A stretch of DNA of 64,000 bases from Streptomyces bluensis (GCF_014650715.1 NZ_BMVM01000001.1:806001-870000), one strand, 5' to 3'; counted from the first letter of the stretch, positions 27,361 to 36,344 are shown. Numbers and translations: made by a program. The notes: generated by a model from the letters alone, not told the origin.

Positions 27361-28395
27361 TCAGACGGAGGTGCCGTCGGGGCGGATCACGACCTTGAGG
27401 TGCGTCGGGTCCAGGACCGGCGCGCGCAGCGCGTCGGCGGCGTGCGCGAGGGGGAAGCGGCCGGTGAGGAGGGAAGCGAGGTCCACCCGGCCGTCGGCGG
27501 CCAGGGACAGAGCGGTGGGGAAGGCGTGGGCGTAGCGGAAGGCGGTGACCAGGTCGATCTCCCAGCGCTGCAGATGCGCCAGGGGCAGCCCGTCCACGGC
27601 GGGGGCGGCCTGGCCGACGACGGTCGCCCGAGCGGCGGGTCCCAGGGTGCGGATGCCCTGCCACAGCGCGGCGGGGTGCGCCGAGCACTCCACCAGACGG
27701 TCCATGTCCGCGAGTTCGAGGTCCTGCGTGGCGGTGTTGACCACCTGGGTGGCGCCCAGCTTGCGGGCCCGTGCCAGCCGGGCGTCGTTGACGTCGGTCA
27801 CGATCACCTCGGCGGCGCCCGCGGCGCGCGCGGCCTGGGCCACCAGAAGGCCGATCGGTCCTGCTCCGGTGACGAGGACCCGGTGTCCGACGGCGATCTC
27901 GGCGCGTCGCACGGCCCAGACCGCGACGGCCAACGGCTCGATCAGGGCGCCCAGTTCCAGGGGAATGGTGTCGGGCAGTGGGTGCACCGCGCGGGCGGGG
28001 GCGACGACGTGGGTGGCGAGCACGCCGTGCGTCGGGGGTGAGCCGAAGCAGGTGCCGGCCGGACACAGGTTGTACCGGCCCGAGCGGCAGGTGGCGCAGG
28101 CGCCGCAGCCGACGGCGGGCTCGATCGCGACCCGTGTGCCGGCTTCCAGGCTCGCTTCCGGCCCGGCCTCGACGACCGTACCGGAGGCCTCGTGGCCGAG
28201 GACGGTCGGCCGGCGGAGCTGGTTGGCGCCATTGCGGCCGTGTGCGAAGTAGTGCATGTCCGAGCCGCAGACGCCCACGGCGTCGACTTCGACGAGGACG
28301 TCGCCGGGGCCGAGTGGCCGCAGCGGTATCTCCTCGATGCGCAGGTCCTCGGGGCCGTGCAGGACGGCCGCTCTGGTCATGGTGGGGAGGGGCAT
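27361..28395 (-). CDS. Zinc-binding dehydrogenase (RspB / L-idonate 5-dehydrogenase type)
   Basis: The 344-residue MDR enzyme has the catalytic-zinc set (VCGSDMHYF, then GHEASG), the structural-zinc lobe with four Cys (GCGACATCRSGRYNLC) and the NAD Rossmann motif VTGAGPIGLLVAQAA. This group includes sorbitol, L-idonate and L-gulonate 5-dehydrogenases. ATG 28395 is chosen since AAGGA precedes it; an internal ATG at 28380 has none. It lies 32 bases after the fructuronate-reductase gene. With that enzyme and ManD it could oxidise L-gulonate or L-idonate at C5 (inference from pathway logic known for Chromohalobacter). Confidence 0.85.
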   Translation of the reverse strand: MPLPTMTRAAVLHGPEDLRIEEIPLRPLGPGDVLVEVDAVGVCGSDMHYFAHGRNGANQLRRPTVLGHEASGTVVEAGPEASLEAGTRVAIEPAVGCGACATCRSGRYNLCPAGTCFGSPPTHGVLATHVVAPARAVHPLPDTIPLELGALIEPLAVAVWAVRRAEIAVGHRVLVTGAGPIGLLVAQAARAAGAAEVIVTDVNDARLARARKLGATQVVNTATQDLELADMDRLVECSAHPAALWQGIRTLGPAARATVVGQAAPAVDGLPLAHLQRWEIDLVTAFRYAHAFPTALSLAADGRVDLASLLTGRFPLAHAADALRAPVLDPTHLKVVIRPDGTSV

Positions 28396-28427
28396 GGGTC
28401 TCACATCCTTGTGAGGGGGGAGGTGTT

Positions 28428-29948
28428 TCAGGCCGCGGGAGGCGGCTCCGAGTCGGCGGCCTCGGCCGCGTCGGCGGCCGCCGCGGCTGTGCCGTGCCGG
28501 GTGAGGACGCCGATGAGTTCGGCGACGCGGTCGGTGAAGACGGGGTGCTCGGGGAGCCGGTCTCCGAGCAGGCCGCCGTCGATGACAGCGGCCACGAAGT
28601 CCCGTACGGATGTGGTGCGTTGGGCGGTCTTCCGCAGGTCGCTGCGGGCGGGGTCCGCCATGGCGGCGGCCTGCGGGCCCGCGTCGAAGCCGGGCGGCGG
28701 TGCCATGCAGCACAGGTAGGCGGCGACGGTGAGGGCCAGATGGTGGGGAGTCCGCCCCGCGCGCAGATGCCCGAGTGCGGGTTCCGGTACGCGCTGGCGG
28801 AGTTTGACGGAACCGTCCGAGCCGACCTGACGGGTGCGGTGGCCCAGCGCCGAGTTTCCCCAGCGTTCGAAGAGCTGTGCCACGTAGGCGTCGAGGTCGA
28901 TGCCGTCGGGCACGGTCAGACTGGGCAGGTAGTCGTCGTGCAGCACACGGCGTGCCGCGTCGGCGACAAAGGGCTGGGCGACCGCGTCGGGGATGGTGGC
29001 CCGGCCGTCGAGCGCGCCGAGGTAGGCGATCAGCGAGTGGGTGCCGTTCAGCAGGCGCAGTTTCAGCAGTTCGTACGGCTCGACGTCGTCGGTGAACAGC
29101 GCGCCGCCGTGCTCCCAGGCGGGCCGCCCGGCGGCGAAGCGGTCCTCCAGCACCCACATGGTGAACGGTTCCGCGGGAACGGGGACGTCGTCGTGCAGTC
29201 CGAGCCGGTCGGCCACGGCCGTTCGGTAGGCGTCCGTGGTGGCCGGGACGATCCGGTCGACCATGGTGTTCGGGTACGTCACGGCGTGGTCCAGCCAGTC
29301 GGCCAGATCGTCGCCCTCGGTGCCCGGCAGGGCTGCCGCGAACTCGTGTACCAGGCGGGCCGTCTGGGTTCCGTTGCCCGCGAGGTTGTCGCAGCTGAGC
29401 ACGGTCATGGGCGTAGCGTGCCGGCGCAGGCGGTGCTGCAGACCGCGGGCGATCTGTCCGATCACGGTTCTGGGCGGGGTGTCGCCCCGCAGGTCGGCTC
29501 GCACGTCCTCGTGGTCGAGGTCGAGGTGTCCCGTGCGCGGCGAGAAGGTGTAGCCGTGCTCGGTGACGGTGAGGGAGACGATCCGGGTGTCCGGCGCGGC
29601 GATGGCGTCGACGACGGCCTCGGGACGGTGGGCGGCGACGAGCGCGCCGGTGTGCACGGCGGGCACGACGACCCGTGAGCCCTCCGGGGCGATCTCCACC
29701 ACGGAGTACCGGAAGTCCTGTGCGCGCAAGGCGTCGGCCACCCGCGCCGAGCGGCTCGCCACGCCGAGGATTCCCCAGGGACCGTCGCTGCGCTCCAGCG
29801 CCGAGGCGGTGTAGACGGCCTGGTGGGCGCGGTGGAAGTTGCCGAGGCCCAGGTGCACGATGCCGGTCTCGGCGACCGTGCGCCGGTGCAGCAGGGAACG
29901 CGGGGGTACGGTCGCGGAGTTGAGGCGGGGAAGGGAAGCGGTCGCCAT
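28428..29948 (-). CDS. Mannitol dehydrogenase family protein (fructuronate reductase/mannonate oxidoreductase type)
   Basis: The 506-residue enzyme is a long-chain polyol-type dehydrogenase. It has the NAD motif HLGLGNFHRAHQAVYT at the N-terminus, LSCDNLAGNG, and the catalytic Lys region ELLKLRLLNGTHSLIAYLG. The family includes MtlK, UxuB and UxaB. In this operon a fructuronate to D-mannonate reaction would feed ManD, encoded just upstream. The gap to the manD stop is one base, so translation is coupled. The Ala-rich C-terminal tail (GTAAAAADAAEAADSE) is extra. Confidence 0.88.
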   Translation of the reverse strand: MATASLPRLNSATVPPRSLLHRRTVAETGIVHLGLGNFHRAHQAVYTASALERSDGPWGILGVASRSARVADALRAQDFRYSVVEIAPEGSRVVVPAVHTGALVAAHRPEAVVDAIAAPDTRIVSLTVTEHGYTFSPRTGHLDLDHEDVRADLRGDTPPRTVIGQIARGLQHRLRRHATPMTVLSCDNLAGNGTQTARLVHEFAAALPGTEGDDLADWLDHAVTYPNTMVDRIVPATTDAYRTAVADRLGLHDDVPVPAEPFTMWVLEDRFAAGRPAWEHGGALFTDDVEPYELLKLRLLNGTHSLIAYLGALDGRATIPDAVAQPFVADAARRVLHDDYLPSLTVPDGIDLDAYVAQLFERWGNSALGHRTRQVGSDGSVKLRQRVPEPALGHLRAGRTPHHLALTVAAYLCCMAPPPGFDAGPQAAAMADPARSDLRKTAQRTTSVRDFVAAVIDGGLLGDRLPEHPVFTDRVAELIGVLTRHGTAAAAADAAEAADSEPPPAA

Positions 29949-29949
29949 C

Positions 29950-31173
29950 TCACCAGTCCGTCATCGAGCCGTCGCGACGCCGGGCGACGGGCAGGTAGGC
30001 GCGTTCGTAGGGGAACCGCGCGGCCAGGTCCTCGTCGACGTCGACACCGAGGCCGGGCGAGTCGCCGGGGCTCAGATATCCGTCGGCGTAGCTCCAGTCG
30101 TGCCGGAACACCTCGTGGACGAGCGGTTCGTAGCCCATGTACTCCTGGATGGCGAAGTTCGGTGTGGCCAGGCCGACGTGCAGCGAGGCCGCCAGGGCCA
30201 CCGGGGAGACGTCGGAGGGTCCGTGCGGGCCGAGCCTGACCTGCCAGACGTCGGCGAGCGCGGCGATCCGCCGGAGACTGCTGATGCCGCCGGCGTGCGT
30301 GACGCAGGTGCGCACATAGTCGATCAGCTGCTCGGTGATGAGGGACTGGCATTCCCAGACGGTGTTGAAGACCTCGCCGATCGCGAGCGGAGTCGTGGTG
30401 TGCCGGCGGACATGGCGCAGCACCTCCTGGTTCTCGGCCGGTGTGACGTCCTCCAGCCAGAACAGGTCCACGTCCTCCAGGGCGCGGCCGAGACGGGCGG
30501 CCTCGTTGGGGGTGAGCCGGTGGTGGGAGTCGTGGAGGAGGTGCAGGTCGGGGCCCACGTGGTCGCGGACCGCCGCGAGTGCGCCGGGCGCGTGGCGCAG
30601 ATACGCGGCTGTGTCCCACACCTCCTCGGCGGGGGCGGTACCCCGGCCTGCGGGCTCGTAGCCCGCAGCCTCCCGAGTCACCCCGTAGACCGTGTCCAGA
30701 CCCGGTACGCCCATCTGGGCGCGGACCGCCAGGAAGCCGCGTTCCCGCTGGGTGTCGACGGAGTCGAGAAGCTGGGGGACGTCCCATCCGGTGGCGTGCG
30801 TGTACGTCAGGACGCGGTCGCGGACCGCGCCGCCGAGGAGCTGGTAGACGGGCTGGCCGGTGGTCTTGCCCTTGATGTCCCACAGGGCGAGGTCCACGGC
30901 GCCGATGGCGGTCATGGTCACCGGGCCGCGCCGCCAGTACACGCCGCGGTACAGGTACTGCCAGGTGTCCTCGATACGGGCCGGGTCACGCCCGACGAGC
31001 AGCGGGGCGACATGGTCGCGGAGGTAGGAGGCGACGGCGAGTTCGCGGCCGTTGAGCGTGGCGTCGCCCCAGCCCACCAGCCCCTCCGCGGTGGTGATCT
31101 TGAGGGTGACGAAGTTGCGTCCCGGGCTGGTGACGAGGACGTCGGCGGCGACGATGGTGTCGTGCTTGCTCAT
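29950..31173 (-). CDS. manD: D-mannonate dehydratase family protein (ManD/RspA, enolase superfamily)
   Basis: The 407-residue enolase-superfamily protein begins [15 protein letters not shown] and carries the ManD features: [27 protein letters not shown] with the first metal Asp, [14 protein letters not shown] with the metal Glu, AIGEVFNT and [11 protein letters not shown]. It dehydrates D-mannonate to 2-keto-3-deoxygluconate; some family members (RspA) act weakly or on D-gluconate, so specificity is uncertain. Start ATG overlaps the end of the 2-hydroxyacid dehydrogenase gene by four bases. Confidence 0.88.
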   Translation of the reverse strand: MSKHDTIVAADVLVTSPGRNFVTLKITTAEGLVGWGDATLNGRELAVASYLRDHVAPLLVGRDPARIEDTWQYLYRGVYWRRGPVTMTAIGAVDLALWDIKGKTTGQPVYQLLGGAVRDRVLTYTHATGWDVPQLLDSVDTQRERGFLAVRAQMGVPGLDTVYGVTREAAGYEPAGRGTAPAEEVWDTAAYLRHAPGALAAVRDHVGPDLHLLHDSHHRLTPNEAARLGRALEDVDLFWLEDVTPAENQEVLRHVRRHTTTPLAIGEVFNTVWECQSLITEQLIDYVRTCVTHAGGISSLRRIAALADVWQVRLGPHGPSDVSPVALAASLHVGLATPNFAIQEYMGYEPLVHEVFRHDWSYADGYLSPGDSPGLGVDVDEDLAARFPYERAYLPVARRRDGSMTDW

Positions 31174-32162
31174 CGGGCCACCGCCACGACGTTGCTCAGC
31201 CCCTGTCCCGCGGCCAGCCGTCGGATGTTGGTGGTGATGTCCTCCATGCGCCGGACGAAGGTCTGCTGGGCGAGCCCCGAGGAGTGCGGTGTCATCAGCG
31301 TGTTGGGCAGTTCGTGGAAGGGGTGGCGGCTGGGTGGCCCGGTCCGGCCGTCGGCGGGGTAGTCGTACCAGACGTCGAGGGCGGCGCCGCCGATGACGCC
31401 GTCGTGCAGGGCCGCGTAGAGCGCGTCCTCGTCGACGACCCGGCCCCGTCCGACGTTGATCAGCACGGTTGACTGCCCCATGCGCGCCAGCTCCTTCGGT
31501 CCGATCAGTGAGGTGGTCTCGTCGGTGAGCGGTACGGAGACGACGACCACGTCCGAGGTCTCCAGCAAGGCGTCCAACTCGTCCATGCGGCCGGACCAGG
31601 CCAGACGCTCGGCCACGGCGTCGACGCCGCCGCGGCGGGTGACGGCCACGCCCTGTGCCCCGAAGGACCGGAAATGGTGCCAGGCGCGGGCCCCGATGTG
31701 CCCGAAGCCGATGAAGCCGACGGTGGCTTCGCCCAGGAGACGGGGGTACGTCGGCGGCGCCCAGGTGCCCTGGCGCAGCGCCGCGTCCTCACGCAGGAAG
31801 CCCCGCCTCAGCAGGATCGCGGAGGCGACGGCGTACTCGGCGATCGCGTCCTCGTGGTGGAAGGTGTTGGCGACGAGCGTGCCGGGGGCGAGCGCGCCGA
31901 CGTCGATTCCGTCGATGCCCGCGCCCGCGGCGTGCACGAGCCTCAGCCGTTTGCCCGCGGCGGCCGTCCTGGCCGGGCAGACACCTGACACGAGGACGTC
32001 GGCATCGCCCAGCGCCGCCGACACCGCGTCGCTGTCGGCCGGGTCGGGCCAGCGTACGGTCGTCGCGGCAGGCAGGGCAGCCTCGAACTGCGCGCGCAGC
32101 CGCCGGAGATGGGGATCGGTGACGACGACGGTCAGCCCGAGGCTGCGGGGCGTGCGTGTCAT
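31170..32162 (-). CDS. D-2-hydroxyacid dehydrogenase (NAD(P))
   Basis: The 330-residue protein has the nucleotide motif [14 protein letters not shown], the catalytic Arg region [19 protein letters not shown] and the catalytic His in [14 protein letters not shown]. This is the phosphoglycerate/glyoxylate reductase superfamily. In a hexonate operon it could reduce a 2-keto acid intermediate, but the substrate is not evident. It overlaps both neighbours by four bases (lacI upstream, manD downstream), so it belongs to the operon core. Confidence 0.86.
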   Translation of the reverse strand: MTRTPRSLGLTVVVTDPHLRRLRAQFEAALPAATTVRWPDPADSDAVSAALGDADVLVSGVCPARTAAAGKRLRLVHAAGAGIDGIDVGALAPGTLVANTFHHEDAIAEYAVASAILLRRGFLREDAALRQGTWAPPTYPRLLGEATVGFIGFGHIGARAWHHFRSFGAQGVAVTRRGGVDAVAERLAWSGRMDELDALLETSDVVVVSVPLTDETTSLIGPKELARMGQSTVLINVGRGRVVDEDALYAALHDGVIGGAALDVWYDYPADGRTGPPSRHPFHELPNTLMTPHSSGLAQQTFVRRMEDITTNIRRLAAGQGLSNVVAVAR

Positions 32163-33172
32163 GCGTGCTCCCGAATGACGGAGTGGGCGCGGCCGGCCAC
32201 CTGGCCGGTGGACCCGCGGACGACGAGCTGGGTGGGCAGACGCAGCGTGCGCGGCTGGTGGTGCTCGTCGGCGACGGACTGCGTGAGCAGTTCCAGGCTG
32301 AGTGACCCGGCGCGTTCCATGGGGACCGCGATGGTGGTCAGGGCGGGGTGGGCGGTGGCGGCGAGAGGCATGTCGTCGATGCCGATGACGCTGAGGTCGT
32401 CCGGGACCCCGACCCCCAGCTGGCGTGCTCCGGTGATGACGCCGAGGGCGACGAGGTCGTTGTGCGCGATGACCGCGGTGGCACCGGACGCGATCACGCT
32501 CGCGGCTGCGGCGGTGCCGCCGGACACCGTCTCGGACTGCCAGCCGAGCACCTCCAGCCGGAGACCGGCCTGTTCGGCCTGCGCCCGGGCCACGTCGACG
32601 CGGTGGCTGTTGGACCAGGAGTGCTGCGAGCCCTGGACGTACGCGAGGTGACGGTGCCCCAGCGCCGCCAGGTACTCGGCCGCCTGCCGCAGACCGTCGC
32701 TCGCGTCGGCGAGGACGCAGTCGGCCGTCGTGGTCTCACGGTTGACCAGGACGACGGGAGTGTCACCGCACAGGGCGAGCACGTCCTCGGCGTCCAGCCG
32801 CGGCGAACACACGACGAGACCGACCGACCTGGCGCTGAGCTGCGAGATCACCTCCCGCTCACGATCGGGGTCGAAGTCGGTGTCGGCGAGCACGATCGTC
32901 TGCCTTCGGTGCCATCCCTGGGTCTGGGCGGCCTTGACGAAGGTGCCGAAGACGGGGTTGGCGATGTCGGGGACGACCACGGCGACGGTCGCGGCGTCCG
33001 ACGGTGTCTCGGCAGGGCGCGGCGGAGCCGGTTCGTACCCCAGTTCCTGAGCCGCGTCCAAGACCTTGCGCAAGGTTTCCGGGCCCAGACGCTGCGGGTC
33101 GCTGAAGGCGCGGGAGGCCGTGGAAAGCGCGACGTTCGCGCGCTTTGCGACATCGGTCAAGGTGGGGGCCAC
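32159..33172 (-). CDS. LacI-family transcriptional regulator of the hexonate operon
   Basis: The 337-residue regulator has the LacI HTH at its very N-terminus (TLTDVAKRANVALSTASRAF) and the hinge helix near PETLRKVLDAAQELGYEP, then a periplasmic-binding-protein fold ending in LPTQLVVRGSTG. GTG 33172 is chosen because GGAG lies seven bases upstream and LacI proteins start here; a longer frame to 33232 adds an atypical 20-residue lead and runs close to the operators. It is the first gene of the leftward operon and faces two identical CTTGCGCAAG palindromes, so it probably controls itself and the operon. Confidence 0.9.
   Translation of the reverse strand: MAPTLTDVAKRANVALSTASRAFSDPQRLGPETLRKVLDAAQELGYEPAPPRPAETPSDAATVAVVVPDIANPVFGTFVKAAQTQGWHRRQTIVLADTDFDPDREREVISQLSARSVGLVVCSPRLDAEDVLALCGDTPVVLVNRETTTADCVLADASDGLRQAAEYLAALGHRHLAYVQGSQHSWSNSHRVDVARAQAEQAGLRLEVLGWQSETVSGGTAAAASVIASGATAVIAHNDLVALGVITGARQLGVGVPDDLSVIGIDDMPLAATAHPALTTIAVPMERAGSLSLELLTQSVADEHHQPRTLRLPTQLVVRGSTGQVAGRAHSVIREHA
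33065..33074. promoter_or_regulatory. Third copy of the LacI-type palindrome, inside the lacI coding region
   Basis: CTTGCGCAAG, extended here to the 14-base perfect palindrome ACCTTGCGCAAGGT, lies in codons for TLRKV of the regulator. It is about 170 bp from the two promoter-side copies, a distance suited to looping. It could also be codon coincidence, since TLRKV-type text is common in LacI proteins. Confidence 0.45.
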
Positions 33173-33233
33173 GCGGCTACTCCGTCTCCTCGAAGGTGCG
33201 AAACCTGAACGGCGTGGGCCCATGATTGGCAAC

Positions 33234-33263
33234 CTTGCGCAAGCTTGTCAATGCTTGCGCAAG
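33234..33263. promoter_or_regulatory. Two LacI-type operators, CTTGCGCAAG, 20 bp apart
   Basis: The perfect 10-bp palindrome CTTGCGCAAG occurs at 33234-33243 and again at 33254-33263, two helical turns apart. The central CG and TTGCGCAA core are characteristic of LacI-family operators. They lie 62-91 bases before the GTG of the lacI gene, where the operon promoter should be. Confidence 0.8.
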
Positions 33264-33338
33264 GGGAGGATTTTTTCAGTGACGGGGCGCTTGAGCGGGC
33301 CGTCTTCCCGACCGGGTGGGGACGGGAGCCCTCCGCCG

Positions 33339-33929
33339 TCAGGCCGCGCGGTCGAGCGCGCCGGCGATCAGCGCTTCGAGCTGCTGCGCCACCTGGTCCA
33401 GGGGCCGCATACTGCGCTTGGCACGGCACATGGCGATGGCTCCCTCGACGGACGCCACGATAAGTGCCGCGAGCCCCGGCGCCCGCTCGGGGTCCGCACC
33501 GTGCTCCCGGAGCGCCTCGGCGAGCAAGCGCTCCCAGTCCTCGAACGCCTCCGCGGCGGCGGCGAGGGCCGGCGGGACCTCGCCGGCCGCGGGCTCCTCG
33601 ACGGAGACGGCCAGCACGGGGCAGCCGGCACGGAAGTCGCTCTCGACGACGATGCCGCGCCACAGGGCCAGGAAGGCACGCAATCCGGCGACCGGACCGG
33701 CCTCCAGCTCCTTGCGCAGGATGCGCGCGACCGCTCCCCCCGCGTACCGCACCGCCTCGGCGGCCAGTTGCCCCTTCCCCTCGGGGAAGTAGTGGTAGGT
33801 CGAACCGAGCGGCGCCTTGGCGTGTTTGGCCAGCTCCCGGATGCTCGTGGCATTCAGGCCGCGTCTGCTGATCATGTCCGCCGCACCGGCCACGATGCGC
33901 TCGCGCGACGGTGCGCTGGGCTTGACCAA
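33339..33929 (-). CDS. TetR-family regulator (LmrA/YxaF-like)
   Basis: The 196-residue regulator has the TetR HTH (RIVAGAADMISRRGLNATSI, then RELAKHAKAPLGSTYHYFPEGKGQL, shortened) and a C-terminal domain with DFRAGCPVLAVSVE, a feature of the LmrA/YxaF group. TTG 33929 is supported by GAGGGGAG eight bases upstream. It is divergent from the tautomerase-dehydrogenase pair, with two near-identical sites between them, and so probably represses that pair in response to a small aromatic or carbonyl compound (inference). Confidence 0.86.
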   Translation of the reverse strand: MVKPSAPSRERIVAGAADMISRRGLNATSIRELAKHAKAPLGSTYHYFPEGKGQLAAEAVRYAGGAVARILRKELEAGPVAGLRAFLALWRGIVVESDFRAGCPVLAVSVEEPAAGEVPPALAAAAEAFEDWERLLAEALREHGADPERAPGLAALIVASVEGAIAMCRAKRSMRPLDQVAQQLEALIAGALDRAA

Positions 33930-33949
33930 GACCGTGCTCCCCTCTGGCC

Positions 33950-34000
33950 ATAACGATCGTCATAGTCTAGCGTGACGCCCGAATATAACGACTGTCATAG
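33950..34000. promoter_or_regulatory. Two near-identical 16-bp TetR-type sites
   Basis: ATAACGATCGTCATAG (33950-33965) and ATAACGACTGTCATAG (33985-34000) differ at two positions and are 35 bp apart. Each is a partial palindrome (TATRACGA/TCGTYATA style). They fill the gap between the divergent TetR and tautomerase genes and overlap where both promoters should be. Confidence 0.75.
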
Positions 34001-34032
34001 CCCATCGTGCTCTGCCGAAGGGAAGTTCCGTC

Positions 34033-34464
34033 ATGCCGTTGATCCGGCTCACCGTCCCGCCCGGTTCCCTGACCGAGGAAGGCCGCAAGACCGTCCAGCG
34101 CGACCTGGCCGCCGTGCTGCTGCGCTGGGAGGGAGCGCCCGACACCGCGTTCTTCCGCGCCCAGGCGTGGAGCTGTCTCGTCGAGTTGCCCGAAGGGGCG
34201 CGGACCACCGCCGAGGACGACGCGCCCCGTTTCCTCGTGGACGTGACGGTTCCCCAGGGCGCGCTCTCCGAGCGACGCAGGGCCGGCCTGGTCGAGGACG
34301 CCACCAGGACCGTTCTCGACGCCGCCGGGCTCTCCCAGGCCGACGCCCCGCGTGTGTGGGTGCTGGTGCACGAGCAGGCCGACGGCACCTGGGGCGCGGG
34401 CGGCTCCGTCATCCGCTACGCCGACCTGGTCGCCCTCGCGAAGGAGCAGCGGGCCGATGCGTGA
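34033..34464 (+). CDS. Tautomerase family protein (4-oxalocrotonate tautomerase-like, fused form)
   Basis: The 143-residue protein begins MPLIRLTVPPGSLTEEGRK, with the catalytic Pro2 after Met removal. A second related half follows (PRFLVDVTVPQGALSERRRA, then PRVWVLVHEQADGTWGAGG), as in two-domain tautomerases. It would catalyse keto-enol or related proton transfers on a small carbonyl compound. It overlaps the zinc dehydrogenase gene by eight bases and lies next to TetR-type operators. Confidence 0.8.
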   Translation: MPLIRLTVPPGSLTEEGRKTVQRDLAAVLLRWEGAPDTAFFRAQAWSCLVELPEGARTTAEDDAPRFLVDVTVPQGALSERRRAGLVEDATRTVLDAAGLSQADAPRVWVLVHEQADGTWGAGGSVIRYADLVALAKEQRADA

Positions 34465-35467
34465 ACTGACCTACGTTGCCCGGCACACCGTCGAGTGGCG
34501 TGAGGTGCCCGACCCGAAGCTCCGGTCCGACCAGGAGGCGATCGTCACCCCGGTGGCCGCCACCTCCTGCGACGTCGACTCCGCGATCCTGGCCGGACAT
34601 GGCTTCATCGACCCTCCGTTCGCTCTCGGTCACGAATGCGTGGCCCGGGTCGTCGAGACCGGCGACGAGGTCACCACCGTGGCCCCCGGCGACCTGGTGG
34701 TCGTCCCCTGGTCCATCAACTGCGGCACCTGCGACAACTGCGGCACCGCACTGACCGCGCACTGCACCGCCGTACCGCACATGGCCATGTACGGCGCGCC
34801 GATCGGCGGCAGTTGGGGCGGGCTCTTCTCCGACCTGGTCCGCGTCCCCTGGGCGGACGCCATGCTGGTACCCCTGCCCGCCGGTCTCGACCCGGTCGCC
34901 ATGGCCTCGGCCAGCGACAACTGGTCCCTGTCGTGGCGTCTGGTCGCCCCCCACCTGAAGAACAGGCCCGGGGCCCGCGTCCTGGTCGTCGCCCGCGGCA
35001 GCATCGGCCTGTACGTCTGCGACATCGCCCGCGCGCTCGGCGCCTCCGACGTGCTGTACGTCGACCCCGACCCCGCACACCGGCGGCTCGCCGAGAGCTA
35101 CGGCGCCCGCACCGCCGAGACGGTCGAACCCGTCCGGCACGGATTCGACCTCGCCGTCGAGGCCACGGGACGCGTCGACCAACTCGCCCTCGCCGTGAAA
35201 TGCCTTGCTCCGGAGGGCATCTGCGAGTCGGCGGGCAACCATTTCCGCCCCGGCGAGCTGCCGCTGCTCGACATGTATCTCACCGGCGTCACGCTGCGCA
35301 TCGCCCGCGACAACGTTCGCAACCACATCCCCGACGCCCTCGACCTCGCCCGCTCCGGCACCGTCGACCCCGCCCGCGTCGTCTCCCACGTCATCGACTG
35401 GGAACAGCTCCCCGACGCGCTGCCGGAGAAGCACCTCAAGCCGGTGTTCGTCCGCGCCGACGGCTGA
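34457..35467 (+). CDS. Zinc-binding alcohol dehydrogenase (MDR family)
   Basis: The 336-residue MDR protein has the catalytic-zinc pattern (TSCDVDSAIL, then GHECVARVV), the structural-zinc Cys cluster CGTCDNCGTALTAHC, and a nucleotide region LVVARGSIGLYVCDIARALG. That region departs from the usual GxGxxG (ARGSIG), so cofactor preference is unclear. ATG 34457 lies inside the tautomerase gene end, so the two are co-translated. They form one TetR-controlled unit, probably for oxidising or reducing a substrate that the tautomerase then isomerises (inference). Confidence 0.82.
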   Translation: MRELTYVARHTVEWREVPDPKLRSDQEAIVTPVAATSCDVDSAILAGHGFIDPPFALGHECVARVVETGDEVTTVAPGDLVVVPWSINCGTCDNCGTALTAHCTAVPHMAMYGAPIGGSWGGLFSDLVRVPWADAMLVPLPAGLDPVAMASASDNWSLSWRLVAPHLKNRPGARVLVVARGSIGLYVCDIARALGASDVLYVDPDPAHRRLAESYGARTAETVEPVRHGFDLAVEATGRVDQLALAVKCLAPEGICESAGNHFRPGELPLLDMYLTGVTLRIARDNVRNHIPDALDLARSGTVDPARVVSHVIDWEQLPDALPEKHLKPVFVRADG

Positions 35468-35576
35468 CCACGTGGCGACCGCGGGCGAGCCGGCTCCTCC
35501 CTCTCCGTTCGAGGCGTACGGATCGCCGTACGTCTCGCGGAGGATGGAGGCTCCGGAAACACGGAACGACGGAAGG

Positions 35577-36242
35577 TCAGATCCCGAAGCGCGTCCGGAA
35601 GAACTCGTCCAGGTCCGGGCGGGTGGCGGCCGAGCCGGGAAGCTGCTCCGCGCCCGGGGCGCGCAGGCCGTCGAGCAGGACGGATAGCTGACGGCCCGTC
35701 AGGTCGACCGAGAGGCCGCCGCCCGCGCCGTCGTCCGCGATCCGCGGGGGCAGCGAGACCATCATCAGGACCACGTCGTACGCGTTCACGTCCGCCCGAA
35801 GAGACCCCTCCCGCTGGGCCCGATCCATCAGGCCGTCCAGGTCGGACAGCAGTGCGTCGCGGGCGGCGACGAGGGCAGGGCCGGACTCCGTCGTGCGCCT
35901 TCGGGAGACGGGGAACATCTGGCTGCTGCGGACCTCGGCCATGTGGCGCATCACCCGGGTGAAGGCGGACCAGGCGTCCGGCTCGTCCGCCAGGGCGCGG
36001 GCCAGGACCTCCGAGGTCTCCCTCATGTGGCCGATCGCGACCTCCTCGACGAGGGCGCGCTTGTTGGGGAAATGGCGGTAGATCGTGCCCATGCCGAGGC
36101 CGGAGCGGCGGGCGACCTCCTCAATGGACACCTCGTAGCCGCGGTCGGCGAAGACGGCGCGGGCCGCACGCAGGATCTGCCGGACGTTCTCGCGTGCGTC
36201 GGCCCGCTGCGGGCGGGCACCGGAGGGGACGACTTCGCTCAT
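35577..36242 (-). CDS. TetR-family regulator
   Basis: The 221-residue regulator has the HTH (QILRAARAVFADRGYEVSIE, then EVARRSGLGMGTIYRHFPNK) at residues 22-67 and a C-terminal ligand domain with HMAEVRSSQMFPVSRRR. It is divergent from the FAD oxidase gene with a perfect 8+8 palindrome between them, so it probably represses itself and the oxidase. Confidence 0.88.
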   Translation of the reverse strand: MSEVVPSGARPQRADARENVRQILRAARAVFADRGYEVSIEEVARRSGLGMGTIYRHFPNKRALVEEVAIGHMRETSEVLARALADEPDAWSAFTRVMRHMAEVRSSQMFPVSRRRTTESGPALVAARDALLSDLDGLMDRAQREGSLRADVNAYDVVLMMVSLPPRIADDGAGGGLSVDLTGRQLSVLLDGLRAPGAEQLPGSAATRPDLDEFFRTRFGI

Positions 36243-36270
36243 GACCTCGGATGTTACGCTCCTGAGCAGT

Positions 36271-36291
36271 ACCGGAAAATGAATTTCCGGT
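36271..36291. promoter_or_regulatory. TetR-type operator, ACCGGAAA-N5-TTTCCGGT
   Basis: A perfect inverted repeat of eight bases around a five-base AT-rich centre lies between the divergent TetR and FAD-oxidase genes, 54 bases before ATG 36345. Length and symmetry fit TetR-family binding. Confidence 0.8.
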
Positions 36292-36344
36292 TAGTCGCCG
36301 GGGCTGCCCGCGGATGCGGGCCGCCCGCCTTCAGGGAGGCACGC

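Noticed and set aside
35943..36344. N-terminal extension of the FAD oxidase
   Set aside because: The open frame upstream of ATG 36345 overlaps the divergent TetR gene and its operator; AGGGAGG precedes ATG 36345.
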